Positions 24,486 to 33,434 of a stretch of 64,000 nt of DNA are shown in pieces. Where the stretch lies: positions 1-64,000 of IMG/VR virus record IMGVR_UViG_3300006810_000037, one strand, 5' to 3'. Every line of letters begins with the position of its first letter. The stretch's first letter is position 1. The translations under genes were made by a program, and so were the position numbers. This stretch comes from a virus. The notes below the pieces were generated by a model, which saw only the letters and a list, made by a program, of their open reading frames with translations, had not been told where the DNA came from and ran no database searches.

Positions 24486-25094
24486 TTAGCTAACAAATTT
24501 GTTGACAAAACCTACAGGAACTGAAGCAAGATTCGGATCGCTGCTATATCTCTTATTCTCCTCATCTTCTAGTCGAATTTGTTCTAATGCTTCTCTACGC
24601 AGTTGATCAATAGATCGTGGTCCGATGAAACCATCTCCCATTGGGATTTGATCTTGGTAGCCCGGCATGTTGTAGAAACCAGGACCTGAGGGTGCTTGGG
24701 GAAGAGTATCAACAAAGGTGGGCTGTTGAGCACCACCAGGTAATCTACCGCCAAAATATTCCGCATCTGTGCGGCCATAAAGGGAACCAAAATTTTGAAG
24801 GCCCGTCTCAAAGGCCCTCTTTAAAGGGTCCGTTAGCATATTCATGCTTGGAACCATGGTGTTCCGTTGAGGCTGCGGTCTGCCGTAAGGATCTCCGGCG
24901 ACGACACCAAAGTTTCTCCGGCCCTCCAAAATATCAAGGACTGATCCATTTTGATCGAAGGCTAGTTGAGGGCCACTGCCTTTATCCTGACCCCCAGTAT
25001 TAAAGTTAAGGCCAACCATGTCCGCACCAAGGGTTGCCCTTTGCATACCCTCAAAATTACCAGGTGCACCTGGTCCCATACTGCTGTAATACAT
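24486..25094 (-). CDS. Virion-block protein, 202 aa
   Basis: This protein is Gly/Pro/Met/Asn-rich with a helical acidic C-terminus (RREALEQIRLEDEENKRY). It belongs to the run of low-complexity late proteins between portal and terminase. The family is unknown and a structural role is inferred from context. Confidence 0.6.
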   Translation of the reverse strand: MYYSSMGPGAPGNFEGMQRATLGADMVGLNFNTGGQDKGSGPQLAFDQNGSVLDILEGRRNFGVVAGDPYGRPQPQRNTMVPSMNMLTDPLKRAFETGLQNFGSLYGRTDAEYFGGRLPGGAQQPTFVDTLPQAPSGPGFYNMPGYQDQIPMGDGFIGPRSIDQLRREALEQIRLEDEENKRYSSDPNLASVPVGFVNKFVS

Positions 25095-25130
25095 TTAATA
25101 ACCCTCTACATTTTGAAAGAAAAAGCGCTA

Positions 25131-25424
25131 TTACGCCTCTTCTTCAGCCCCCATAGAACCCATAGGACCCATAGGACCCATAGGACCCATAGGACCCATA
25201 GGACCCATAAGACCGCCTCCAGTGAGTTGCGCACCTGCGCTATACATACGCTTAACGTCCATTGGAGTTAAAGGTCCATACATGGCCATGCCGTTGATTG
25301 GCATTGAACGTTGTAGATAGCCCATCGCTCCGCTAGGACCCATTCCCATCATTCCTGCTTGCATGAGGGCTCCTGTGTTGCCAGGTGCGCCGGGCATGTT
25401 GGCATCGCCACCGCTCATCATCAT
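25131..25424 (-). CDS. Met/Gly-rich protein with GPM triplet repeat
   Basis: This is a 97-residue protein starting MMMSGGDANMPGAPG and ending with GPM triplets and an acidic EEE tail. The triplets are collagen-like in period but lack the usual Pro at the Y position. The repeat is encoded by perfect 9-bp units. The gene lies in the late block; the function is unknown. Confidence 0.6.
   Translation of the reverse strand: MMMSGGDANMPGAPGNTGALMQAGMMGMGPSGAMGYLQRSMPINGMAMYGPLTPMDVKRMYSAGAQLTGGGLMGPMGPMGPMGPMGPMGSMGAEEEA
25151..25213 (-). repeat. Tandem 9-bp repeat encoding GPM triplets
   Basis: Seven consecutive 9-mers, the middle five identical (CCATAGGAC on the plus strand) and the outer two with one change each, encode the GPM run near the end of the Met/Gly-rich protein. 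Near-identity at the DNA level points to recent expansion by slippage, so length variation between strains is expected. Confidence 0.85.
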
Positions 25425-25443
25425 GGTTCTAAAAGCTTTTTTA

Positions 25444-25623
25444 CTATTCTATTGGTATAAACTTTTCAGGATCATTTACTTTTGTAAAAATAATGCCATT
25501 TCCTTTTAAGCGAGAATTGAGGACATCACCCTCGCTCCAATCAAGAATATCAAGCAGTTCATCTGATAAGATCACATAGCAGCTGCCATCTGACAATTCA
25601 TTGATCTCAGTAATTTCAATCAT
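25444..25623 (-). CDS. AbrB/MazE-like small protein, 59 aa
   Basis: This frame runs from ATG 25623 to TAG 25444. The protein (DGSCYVILSDELLDILDWSE, then GDVLNSRLKGNGIIFTKV) has the swapped-hairpin layout of AbrB/SpoVT domains, including the LPxxLL..L.W..GD pattern. Its ATG overlaps the stop of the upstream membrane protein by 4 bp. A small transcription factor or antitoxin-like fold is likely; no toxin partner is seen. Confidence 0.6.
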   Translation of the reverse strand: MIEITEINELSDGSCYVILSDELLDILDWSEGDVLNSRLKGNGIIFTKVNDPEKFIPIE

Positions 25624-25844
25624 CTTTCAATTGTTCTTTCAACAAGCTTATCAAGCTTAATATTAATTTCTGAAAATGTATCGTTCATTCTCTGCATTTC
25701 TCTTATGTAATCTGCTTTTAATACATAATCAATTGGCATTCTATCTACTTTGTTTTCTATCTCTCGCATACGATTGCCAAATTTCGAGAGAGTCCATCCA
25801 CCCCCCGTTATTGCTGCTATGCCAACAGCTATTAAATGTTCCAT
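25620..25844 (-). CDS. Small membrane protein with coiled coil (holin candidate)
   Basis: This 74-residue protein has one hydrophobic helix (HLIAVGIAAITGGGWTL) followed by an amphipathic helix with heptad spacing (REIENKVDRM ... IREMQRMNDTFSEINIKLDK). The topology fits small phage holin or holin-like proteins that are often close to terminase or lysis genes. There is no direct proof, and the endolysin gene is 19 kb away. Confidence 0.5.
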   Translation of the reverse strand: MEHLIAVGIAAITGGGWTLSKFGNRMREIENKVDRMPIDYVLKADYIREMQRMNDTFSEINIKLDKLVERTIER

Positions 25845-25873
25845 GGGGGTGCCCTCTTTCCTTTATTATAATT

Positions 25874-27400
25874 TTAAAAATCCACTTGTAGATTACCTTT
25901 TCTAGACAAACCATTCAAGAGCCAAACCAAAGCATCAACGCAGTCATCATGACTAGCTACTCCAAAATTTGTAAGCTCTTCAAACATTGCCGTGAAGTTT
26001 CTATAGCGATTAAAGATTACTTTTCTTTCCTCAAATAATCCGATTGTACCTCTAAATCTAGCTAACTTATCAGAACGAAAACCTTTAACTGGATGCCATA
26101 CTAAGTTCCACAGACTTTCTTGATTTAAACAAACTCTTTTAAAATCAGCCTCAAGACTAGCTTGGTAAGCGACCGCTTCACTATAAATGTCACATGTAGA
26201 CATGGTGGGATAGTAAAGACCTTTCTCATCCTGTCCAAGAATATTCCAATCAACTAACATCTCTTTTAACGCATCTAATTTTTCTAAATTACCCATTACT
26301 CTTAGTCGACGGTAATCAATAATGTGTATTCGATCCTCAATTCTTCCTCCTAAGACCATGACTGTAAAATCATTTTTTTCTTTAACGCCTGAAGACAAAT
26401 CAATTCCGACAGCGAGTGAATCGAATTCAGTAGCAATTTCAGCCTTGACTACTAACTCTGGGGCAAGGGAAAGCTCATGCTGCCTCACAATTTGATTCAT
26501 ATACTGAAAACTAAATGAAACGGGTGCCTGTCTTTTCTTCTCTAATAAATAATCAATTGACCAAAATTCAGGCCAATAACTAAGCTGCTCTCCTGTTTCT
26601 TCATCAGTGTTTATAGCAGCAAGCACAACTTGATTCCAATTATTATTCTCATTGAATGTGGTTGCATGAATATCATCATGCCGAAAACGAGTGCCTAAAC
26701 AAATAGCTCTACCTCCTTCAAACATCGTTGGTGCAATAACTGCATTCCAGTTATCTTCCATTTGTTTTCTAACATCTGGATTGGCAATATCAGATGCTGA
26801 TTTAATGGGGTCATCAATCATGACCAAATGTGAACGTTTTGATGTAACGGATCCTTTCAGGCCAGCTGCGCATAAAGTAAATTGCTCTTCGCCTGTAGTA
26901 TCAATTCCTGCAAATCTATGATCAATTGACCAGTACTCATTGGAAGTTACGTTTTTAAGTAACTTAACTTTCGGAAAAACTTCTTGATATTTCTTACTTT
27001 CAATTATTCTTTTAATTGTCGCAGATTTAGAGCGTGCAATATCTACTGTGTAAGAAAGATAGAGTATCTGTAAAGGCTTACCTGCAGTCGTGTGAATACC
27101 AATAGCCCACGCAGTTAGTAAACCTAAGACAGTAGATTTAGCAGAGCCTCTTGGTGCAAGAAGATCAATGTTTGGTCCGCCTATTTTTAATAAGCATTGT
27201 GTATCCAGTCGAGTAATAAACTGTTTATTCCATTCTTTATGATGTGATGCTGGCGGTTTATCTGCTACATACTCACAAAAGTAACCAAAATCATCACGCG
27301 CTTTTTCAAGTTGTTCGATATTTTTGTTGGGTTTAATTTGTTGCCTTGCTGCAGCTGCACGCGCATTTCTACGATATGCTTGATAACTATAAGAAGGCAT
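25874..27400 (-). CDS. terL: Terminase large subunit
   Basis: The N-terminal ATPase has a Walker A motif APRGSAKST at residues 82-90 and a Walker B segment HLVMIDDPIK near 190, followed by a coupling motif (AICLGTRFRHDD). The C-terminal RNase H-like nuclease begins VGIDLSSGVKEKNDFTVMV and ends with SHDDCVDALVW, giving the three acidic sites. The protein packages phage DNA through the portal. Its 508 residues are a normal length. The small subunit is not certain: candidates are the genes at 27858 and 43130. Confidence 0.9.
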   Translation of the reverse strand: MPSYSYQAYRRNARAAAARQQIKPNKNIEQLEKARDDFGYFCEYVADKPPASHHKEWNKQFITRLDTQCLLKIGGPNIDLLAPRGSAKSTVLGLLTAWAIGIHTTAGKPLQILYLSYTVDIARSKSATIKRIIESKKYQEVFPKVKLLKNVTSNEYWSIDHRFAGIDTTGEEQFTLCAAGLKGSVTSKRSHLVMIDDPIKSASDIANPDVRKQMEDNWNAVIAPTMFEGGRAICLGTRFRHDDIHATTFNENNNWNQVVLAAINTDEETGEQLSYWPEFWSIDYLLEKKRQAPVSFSFQYMNQIVRQHELSLAPELVVKAEIATEFDSLAVGIDLSSGVKEKNDFTVMVLGGRIEDRIHIIDYRRLRVMGNLEKLDALKEMLVDWNILGQDEKGLYYPTMSTCDIYSEAVAYQASLEADFKRVCLNQESLWNLVWHPVKGFRSDKLARFRGTIGLFEERKVIFNRYRNFTAMFEELTNFGVASHDDCVDALVWLLNGLSRKGNLQVDF

Positions 27401-27456
27401 AAAAAATTCCCTATTCTTCTACACTAACAAAGAATAAGGAAATTTTAACAATAAAA

Positions 27457-27825
27457 TTAATTATCGCATTCTGCGGCGTGCTTCACGATTTGCCTTCCAG
27501 GTCCCATGTCCATACCTTCAACTTCTTCTTCTTCTTCTTCCATTCCCGGTGCCATTCCCGGTGCCTTTCCTTGCTCTGGGCCTCCCATATCACCAAGGGC
27601 AGCATTTAGCTGATTAGCAAAATCAGTTCGCTTCATGCTTGTTCCTTGCATGCCTCCGGTGTTATTTCCTTCTCCCACAACTGTATTCATGGGGTTTTCA
27701 GCACTATCCCCGGGAGTGTTGTACATGCCAAAATTTTCAGTTGATGCAGCGTCTTGACGCTCTAGCATCAGGTTTTGTAAATTCTCGTAAGTGTTATCAC
27801 GAGCACGTTGATTTGACTGGCCCAT
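27457..27825 (-). CDS. Acidic protein with poly-Glu run
   Basis: This 122-residue protein is Asn/Gly/Met-rich and contains six or seven consecutive Glu residues encoded by repeated TTC triplets on the plus strand. It lies directly upstream of the terminase gene. Low complexity precludes a family call; a virion or packaging accessory is inferred from position. Confidence 0.55.
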   Translation of the reverse strand: MGQSNQRARDNTYENLQNLMLERQDAASTENFGMYNTPGDSAENPMNTVVGEGNNTGGMQGTSMKRTDFANQLNAALGDMGGPEQGKAPGMAPGMEEEEEEVEGMDMGPGRQIVKHAAECDN

Positions 27826-27857
27826 CTTAAATACTGTATTTATTTATATTATAACAA

Positions 27858-28481
27858 CTATTCTTCAAGTTGCATTCTCGCCCATACTGCCATTGAAGCT
27901 TCTTCTAACGGAATAGAGATAGGGTCATCTTTAAAAATTGCAAGCAATTCACGGATGGCCCTATCTGCTCCGGCAAGCAATAACCCCTTTCTATCTTTCA
28001 TTGTGGTAAATTCTTCAACCTGGGCGATGTTGCCTCGAATCTCACGCTGCATTTGAGCATTCCTGGCAACACCTACATCCCTTTTAATTAAACCGCTTTC
28101 AACATCTTCACGTAATTTACGTACATCCTCTGTCATTTCATTGATCTGAAATAAAAGAGTATGTATATGATCAGGCTTATCGAAAAGTGAAGTTACCCAA
28201 ACATCACAATCCGCAACGGTTCCTTTGTAGCCAAGGAACCGTGCGTATATGTAAATTTCTACAACCGAATACTTGTCACAAGCAAAAGACATGAAAGTCT
28301 CTCTTGTAGAAGAATCCAAGTTCTCTACAAAGTGAGAAAAGACCTCAGAACTTATAAGCTCGTCGTGCTTGAGCGTTGTCTCGAGCTTCTTGTGTTCGCT
28401 CGGTTTTACGCTGTTCTGAGGCACCTTTTTCGATTGTTTGTCTTTCTTGAGCACCTTCTTCTCTGAGTTTACGTTCGCCAA
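27858..28481 (-). CDS. Terminase-proximal helical protein (small subunit candidate)
   Basis: The first 45 residues are Lys-rich; then comes a helical region resembling an HTH (YSVVEIYIYARFLGYKGTVA) and a coiled coil (FQINEMTEDVRKLREDVESG). A DNA-binding N-terminus plus an oligomerising coiled coil is the usual plan of small terminases, and it lies two genes before terL. The first 137 bp overlap the upstream gene in another frame. I give this as the better candidate but not a firm call. Confidence 0.5.
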   Translation of the reverse strand: MANVNSEKKVLKKDKQSKKVPQNSVKPSEHKKLETTLKHDELISSEVFSHFVENLDSSTRETFMSFACDKYSVVEIYIYARFLGYKGTVADCDVWVTSLFDKPDHIHTLLFQINEMTEDVRKLREDVESGLIKRDVGVARNAQMQREIRGNIAQVEEFTTMKDRKGLLLAGADRAIRELLAIFKDDPISIPLEEASMAVWARMQLEE

Positions 28482-28608
28482 ATCGGTAGGCTAAGTCATA
28501 AGCTTGTTGATATCTATCAAGCTGCTCAGGACTAAAGAGTTCTTCACTCTTTCCTCCAAATTTGTTTTCCTCTTCCGAAAATGCGTCGACAACATTACTG
28601 GATGCCAT
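28345..28608 (-). CDS. Charged helical protein, 87 aa
   Basis: The protein is helical with a charged C-terminus (RKLREEGAQERQTIEKGASE, then RKTERTQEARD). Its last 137 bp overlap the next gene. Both frames look protein-like, so both are kept. A virion-related role is inferred from the neighbourhood. Confidence 0.5.
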   Translation of the reverse strand: MASSNVVDAFSEEENKFGGKSEELFSPEQLDRYQQAYDLAYRFGERKLREEGAQERQTIEKGASEQRKTERTQEARDNAQARRAYKF

Positions 28609-28628
28609 GACTCATTTATCGATCGGAA

Positions 28629-28892
28629 TTAGAAGTTACCGAACATACTGGAAAGGCCTCGTGAGTAGATGTTCTGACGCTCTTGAGCCTGTGCGTCACG
28701 GTTCTGGCGAATCTTGGATCCGGTCAGGCGGTTCAGAAGGAAGTTGAACTGCCCACGGTCAAAACTAGGGCCATACTCGTCTTGAACGATGCTAAATCGA
28801 AGGTCATTTTGCTGCTGCCTACTGAGCCTTTGAAAGCCTGGATCATTTTCAAGCGCTGACAATCTCTCATCGGTGCTGTATTGTCTGGACAT
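28629..28892 (-). CDS. Small virion-block protein, 87 aa
   Basis: This is a hydrophilic helical protein (DERLSALENDPGFQRLSRQQ, then FNFLLNRLTGSKIRQNRD). It ends LSSMFGNF, similar to the terminal motifs of other late proteins here (the 427-residue gene ends GLAAGLFS). The family is unknown. Confidence 0.55.
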   Translation of the reverse strand: MSRQYSTDERLSALENDPGFQRLSRQQQNDLRFSIVQDEYGPSFDRGQFNFLLNRLTGSKIRQNRDAQAQERQNIYSRGLSSMFGNF

Positions 28893-28941
28893 GATTGTGT
28901 TTCTAGAAACTACAAACTAATTATACAATAAGTTTATTTTT

Positions 28942-30225
28942 CTAACTAAACAAACCTGCAGCTAATCCCTGGACCATTCCGTACTGTCCCTGGATAACAG
29001 CAAGCCGTTCTCTTCCTAGATCTTTAATATTTTGAAGACTCTTATCAATATCGCCCTGTAGACTTGTTAACCCAGAGTTATATAAATACTTGCGTTCATC
29101 GCGACGTTGCTGTTGAAAATCTTCAATTTCAGCAATCGTACCAGTGAACGTAAAGTCTTCTATTGGTTTTAATCCTGCTCTACGACGTGCTCTCTTTGTA
29201 AAGTTGTCAGGAGCAAATCTATATTCACGATCGTCAGTGATAACTTCACGTGTAGGGCCTATAGCTTCTTGGTATTTAAAGCCTGGTGTTTCACCTCTGT
29301 CAATAGGTACTAGACCTTTACCTGTGTATGTGTCTACTAACTTAAGAGAACCTCTCTCAAGTTCACGAATCATATCCTTTGAGCCGCCGACTACATTATC
29401 ACCTGCAAGGTAATTTGGATTTTGTTTTAAATAATCAAGTAGCTCATCATCTGAATATCCTGCTTGCCTTGCTTTTAAAACGTCATAACCACCAAAATCA
29501 TCACCGAGTCCATAACGCTTACGAATTGCGTCTAAAGAAGGACGCTGATACTCTTGTTGCTCTCCTTCTGGAACAGCAACAGTTTCTGTAAGTCGTTTAC
29601 CATAATATGAATCATAATACGCATCAAGAGCTCCGCCTGTTCCGAATTTGTCTTTATATTCCTGAGTTTGTGAAAGGTCTCCTAACAGTGATTGATAATC
29701 GTATCCAGGAATTCCCCCTTCAAATCTTGCCGTGTACTTAAGTATTTCATTACCCGTGGCTTCTCGGCCTAAAACATTTTCAACCGCTCTTTTTACTTGC
29801 TCTTCATTTTGTTTAGGTACAACAGATTTACTGTATAGTCTGTTTATTGCATTTAAATCATCACCAAATCTTTCATCTAAATCGAATAAATCGTTGCTCT
29901 GAATAAAGTTCTGTAATTGTAATCCAGCTGTAGTGGGTCCAACTCTTCCTGTTTGAACACCAAAGAGTAAATTATTCCTGTAATCTTCGTAATTAGCAAG
30001 AGCGTTTTGTTGTCGTTGTGGTGAAGTGGTAAACGCAGAATTGCCAAAATTTCTTGCTGCATCTAGTCCCCCAAATGCTGAATCTACAATTTCCTCTAAT
30101 TTCTCATTCGGCTCTGGCTCGAAAACATCAGAGACTGATCCTCCGCTGCTCTTCGATCCTCCAAATATACTACTCACCGCACCTCCGATTAAAGGAGCAG
30201 CAACAGCGCCAAGTAAAGCAGTCAT
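28942..30225 (-). CDS. Virion protein with DUF4214-like segment
   Basis: The N-terminus is Gly/Ala/Ser-rich and hydrophobic (TALLGAVAAPLIGGAV). At about residues 145-195 the sequence VENVLGREATGNEILKYTA ... LLGDLSQTQEYKDKFG resembles DUF4214, a helical module of surface and phage proteins. The 427-residue length and late position suggest a structural or ejected protein. The match is by eye. Confidence 0.55.
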   Translation of the reverse strand: MTALLGAVAAPLIGGAVSSIFGGSKSSGGSVSDVFEPEPNEKLEEIVDSAFGGLDAARNFGNSAFTTSPQRQQNALANYEDYRNNLLFGVQTGRVGPTTAGLQLQNFIQSNDLFDLDERFGDDLNAINRLYSKSVVPKQNEEQVKRAVENVLGREATGNEILKYTARFEGGIPGYDYQSLLGDLSQTQEYKDKFGTGGALDAYYDSYYGKRLTETVAVPEGEQQEYQRPSLDAIRKRYGLGDDFGGYDVLKARQAGYSDDELLDYLKQNPNYLAGDNVVGGSKDMIRELERGSLKLVDTYTGKGLVPIDRGETPGFKYQEAIGPTREVITDDREYRFAPDNFTKRARRRAGLKPIEDFTFTGTIAEIEDFQQQRRDERKYLYNSGLTSLQGDIDKSLQNIKDLGRERLAVIQGQYGMVQGLAAGLFS

Positions 30226-30236
30226 TTTTTAACTCC

Positions 30237-30863
30237 TTAAGAAAATAAGATTGCGTTGTCGAGGGGGGACGACGACCCGAACATCGCTCGGCTTTGTGCT
30301 ATTCTACCTGCAACGTCTCTTTGAATCGCTAACCGGTTTTGGAAACGCTGCGCTTCTCTCGCTTCGGGAGTGTTAGCGAACTCAGCCGCTTGTGCCGCAG
30401 CTATACGATCTCTATCCCTTCTTACCCGATCAGCTTCACTAGCACGCAAAAAGTTTGCATTAGCGCCAAAACCAAATTGAGCATCTATATTAAGAGCATT
30501 ATTAGCTAACTGAGCAAGAGTTGCTTCCCTTTGTGCATTTTGTGCAAATGCTAGCTGCCCTTTAGCAGTTTCTAAAGCAGCTTCTGTGGTGCGATTGGCT
30601 GTATTAAAAGCCAATCCTGTATTAAGACCTCCTAAGACACCTGTAGTAAGATTCCTCCCTGAACTACCACCAAGACCGTCAAGGAAGCTACTAAAAAAGT
30701 CTCCGCCGCTGTTATTACTTGTATTCCCAAAACCTGAAAATCCGCCTGTGCCAAATAAGTTTTGACCTGCACTAATTGAGTTTGCGAAGGAAGGAGTGTT
30801 GCTAGCAGCGCCGGGAGTAAACGCACCGAAAGTAGGATTAAAACCGCTGCCTGAAAAAGTCAT
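30237..30863 (-). CDS. Gly/Asn/Ala-rich virion protein with long helix
   Basis: The first 80 residues are Gly/Phe/Asn/Ser-rich. Residues 85-190 form an uninterrupted Ala-rich, charged helix (EAALETAKGQLAFAQNAQRE, then AAAQAAEFANTPEAREAQRF). Such a design occurs in ejected inner proteins. The function is inferred from composition only. Confidence 0.55.
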   Translation of the reverse strand: MTFSGSGFNPTFGAFTPGAASNTPSFANSISAGQNLFGTGGFSGFGNTSNNSGGDFFSSFLDGLGGSSGRNLTTGVLGGLNTGLAFNTANRTTEAALETAKGQLAFAQNAQREATLAQLANNALNIDAQFGFGANANFLRASEADRVRRDRDRIAAAQAAEFANTPEAREAQRFQNRLAIQRDVAGRIAQSRAMFGSSSPLDNAILFS

Positions 30864-30879
30864 GATAACACCTCTTTAA

Positions 30880-31377
30880 TTAACTAAAGTTGTAAGAGCC
30901 TGCTGGGTTAGTGCCGAAGCCTCCAATGGGAACATTGCCCATTCTCGCAAGCGCATCTGTGGCTCTTTGGGCACCACCTAAAGCTACTGTTGCAGGCAAT
31001 ACAGCGCCCTGCATAATTGTTTTAGGAATCTGATACAGCAAGTTATAAGGAGCAGCCTGAGCCATTCTTTCTGCTTCAAACTCATTCTTTAATGCTAATT
31101 TTTTTCTAAAATTTTCAATGCTATTTGCATCTATGATATAATCCCAGACCTTATCGTCGCCGCTAACTGTATCGCTTTGTGCTAATTTAAGTGCGTCATC
31201 CACGGAATAGCCTTCATTTATCAGCTCCATTGCTTTTTGCTGTATCGGTCCAACTCCGGACATGTCACTTGGCTTATCATTAGACATGTCTTGCATTGCT
31301 GGAAAATATTTTCCACCTAACTCAATATCTGGTAATTGTGTGCCTAAAGAAAAGCCTGTTCTAAAACGATTAGTCAT
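30880..31377 (-). CDS. Virion-block protein, 165 aa
   Basis: A helical segment (GPIQQKAMELINEGYSVDDA) is followed by a hydrophobic stretch (TIMQGAVLPATVALGGAQRA). It is one of a series of proteins with moderately hydrophobic Gly/Ala helices in this block. The family is unknown. Confidence 0.55.
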   Translation of the reverse strand: MTNRFRTGFSLGTQLPDIELGGKYFPAMQDMSNDKPSDMSGVGPIQQKAMELINEGYSVDDALKLAQSDTVSGDDKVWDYIIDANSIENFRKKLALKNEFEAERMAQAAPYNLLYQIPKTIMQGAVLPATVALGGAQRATDALARMGNVPIGGFGTNPAGSYNFS

Positions 31378-31387
31378 TTAAATCACC

Positions 31388-31903
31388 TCAAAGGCTAAGG
31401 CTGCTTACGCCGCTTAAACCTGTTTGTGCGTAGGGATTTGGATTGGACATTAAAGTTTGCAGTGTGCCGAGACCAAGCTGTTGGGCACCTCCAGCTAACT
31501 GGTAGCCATACTTTTGACGTGCAAGGTCACCTTGGATCTGTCCGACCTGTCGGGTTGCTTCCATACCACGACGCAGATTTTCATTTTGAAGCTGATTAAT
31601 AAGTGGCAGCATTTCTTTTGTCTGCTGCACGTTAAGACCCAGAACCTTGCTAAGTAACTCAATGTTATCTTCAGTACTCATGCCGGGACCTTGTCCGCTA
31701 AGAGGAGCGCTACCCGTTGCTCTTCTATCACCTTGAATTACGTCCACACCTGCTTGGCCCAGCTTAGTGAGTCCTCCTAGCGCTAATGCTCCCCCTCCAA
31801 TAATTGCTGCAGGCATGGCTACATTTTTTACAACAGGAGCAGCCGCTTTTCCTGCCTGAGACAGATAATCCATTAACTGCCCAAACCATTGTCCCTTAGC
31901 CAT
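31388..31903 (-). CDS. Virion-block protein with hydrophobic helix, 171 aa
   Basis: Residues 25-45 (VAMPAAIIGGGALALGGLTK) are a probable membrane-active helix; the C-terminal half is a Gln/Leu-rich helix. Together with the genes at 30880 and 31944 it forms a set that could be ejected with the DNA to build a channel, which is a hypothesis based on composition. Confidence 0.55.
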   Translation of the reverse strand: MAKGQWFGQLMDYLSQAGKAAAPVVKNVAMPAAIIGGGALALGGLTKLGQAGVDVIQGDRRATGSAPLSGQGPGMSTEDNIELLSKVLGLNVQQTKEMLPLINQLQNENLRRGMEATRQVGQIQGDLARQKYGYQLAGGAQQLGLGTLQTLMSNPNPYAQTGLSGVSSLSL

Positions 31904-31943
31904 AATAAAAACTCCTTAATATGTTTTATTTTACAACAACTAA

Positions 31944-32558
31944 TTATGCATCAAAAGTTTGAACTTGATAGGGGCCAACGTTTAATATTGACCCTGCATT
32001 ACCTGTTAAGGCGGTAGCTGCGTTTAAAGCAGTGAGAAGATCTTGGGAGTTAGCACTAAGTTGATTGCCTTGCATCTGTGCTTGTGCTTGTAACTGCGCT
32101 AATTCGAGTTGTTGCTCAGGGCTAATTGTTTGCGAAGGAAGTGACCGTGTTCTTGGTGTTAATAAATTTGCTACCGCACCTCCAGCAAGCTGTCCTGCAG
32201 CCCCACGCAAATTTGGGTTATTCGCTATGTCACGCACTCCTTTTGGTACTCCAGATACACTTCCTAAACCGGCAAGAATTCCTTGTGTGCCTACATTTGA
32301 TACAAGAGATCCGGCTCCAGCCCCAAGGCCTTGGGTCAATGTGGAAATAATTGCTTCAGGTGCTGCAGCCACTACTGCACTGTCAAGCGCACTCGACATA
32401 GCGGGAGACTTTAAATTACGTGCTCCGACTACTGTGCCTTTTCTGACTAGATTGCTAGCGCCGCCAGGGCCTAAAATACTGCTTATACCTTTACCACTCT
32501 TTAGCAATACCTTGGATAAAAGAGGGGCGAGCTTGCCTGCTAGTTGAAACCCAGCCAT
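31944..32558 (-). CDS. Gly/Ala/Leu-rich virion-block protein, 204 aa
   Basis: The protein is dominated by small and hydrophobic residues (AAAPEAIISTLTQGLGAGAG) with a Gln-rich helix near the C-terminus (EQQLELAQLQAQAQMQG). It fits the same class as the two genes beside it. There is no recognised domain. Confidence 0.55.
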   Translation of the reverse strand: MAGFQLAGKLAPLLSKVLLKSGKGISSILGPGGASNLVRKGTVVGARNLKSPAMSSALDSAVVAAAPEAIISTLTQGLGAGAGSLVSNVGTQGILAGLGSVSGVPKGVRDIANNPNLRGAAGQLAGGAVANLLTPRTRSLPSQTISPEQQLELAQLQAQAQMQGNQLSANSQDLLTALNAATALTGNAGSILNVGPYQVQTFDA

Positions 32559-32601
32559 TTTATTTTATTATCTAATATATTTCAATTATACTTTAAAAAT
32601 T

Positions 32602-33204
32602 CTATTCACTTTGTTCCGTGCTTTCTTCCTCACTTATTTCTTCTTCTTTGCCTCCTTTGTTTGCAAGTAATTCTGAAATAGATGGGTCATCTGAATTATT
32701 ACTCTCGACACTACTCATTGCCATCATTTGAATAAAACCGTTAGGATCAGGCCTAGCGTAACTTGGGTTGGGATTTTTGGGTTTATCATCGGGATTCATC
32801 GTAGGGCTTATCTCAAAAGCCTTCATCCAAGTAGGATTAAAATCAGGTTGATCTTCAGGACGTTGTGCTGTTAATGGTCTACCTGCTGTGAAATCATATT
32901 GCTCCTGACGATTAAACCTTCCAATCCCTTCAAATAACTCATGGCCTTCAGCTAATTTCGAACCATCTTTGAAGTAAGGCGAATTACCTACATTTTTTAA
33001 ATCCGGATTTAATGTCACCTTACGGGTTTTCATCCGGCGCAATAAATCTTCAGATGTAAACCTTGTAGGGTTCCAGGGATATTGTCCACCTTCTGGTTTT
33101 GAACTAAAGAGATCATTAAAGTTTAACTTTTTTAATTGCTTACCTCTTTTATCAAAAGGATTACTTACGTAGCGTCCTAGATCTAAACGATGATCTCTTC
33201 CCAT
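32602..33204 (-). CDS. Hydrophilic virion-block protein, 200 aa
   Basis: The first half is basic and aromatic (RFTSEDLLRRMKTRKVTLNP); the end is highly acidic (KEEEISEEESTEQSE). The stop codon of the small upstream gene overlaps its ATG by one base. Function unknown. Confidence 0.55.
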   Translation of the reverse strand: MGRDHRLDLGRYVSNPFDKRGKQLKKLNFNDLFSSKPEGGQYPWNPTRFTSEDLLRRMKTRKVTLNPDLKNVGNSPYFKDGSKLAEGHELFEGIGRFNRQEQYDFTAGRPLTAQRPEDQPDFNPTWMKAFEISPTMNPDDKPKNPNPSYARPDPNGFIQMMAMSSVESNNSDDPSISELLANKGGKEEEISEEESTEQSE

Positions 33205-33434
33205 TACCTTTTACTCTTATTACGTTTATTTAATCTAACAAGAGTTTCCCTTAGCTTTGCTTCTTCTTTTGTTTTTTCATCATATTCATCAGGGTTTTTT
33301 TCTACATTTGCCTGGAGCTGAGCAGTGGTAATACCCTTCTTTTTTGCTTTTGTGACAAAGCTATAGTTTTTATTTGTTGTATTTTTAGCTTTATCTTCAC
33401 CCTTGAAAGACTTATTGGTTTTTTGATTAGCCAT
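33204..33434 (-). CDS. Small basic protein, 76 aa
   Basis: This Lys/Asn-rich peptide (SFVTKAKKKGITTAQLQANV) overlaps its neighbours by one base and by 8 bp, so it is embedded in the late operon. It adds to the set of small basic proteins in the virion block. Confidence 0.55.
   Translation of the reverse strand: MANQKTNKSFKGEDKAKNTTNKNYSFVTKAKKKGITTAQLQANVEKNPDEYDEKTKEEAKLRETLVRLNKRNKSKR

Noticed and set aside
32065-32547. 160-codon plus-strand frame antisense to a virion-block gene
   Set aside because: Cys/Pro/Ala-rich composition is the complement of the Gly/Ala-rich coding strand; a shadow frame.
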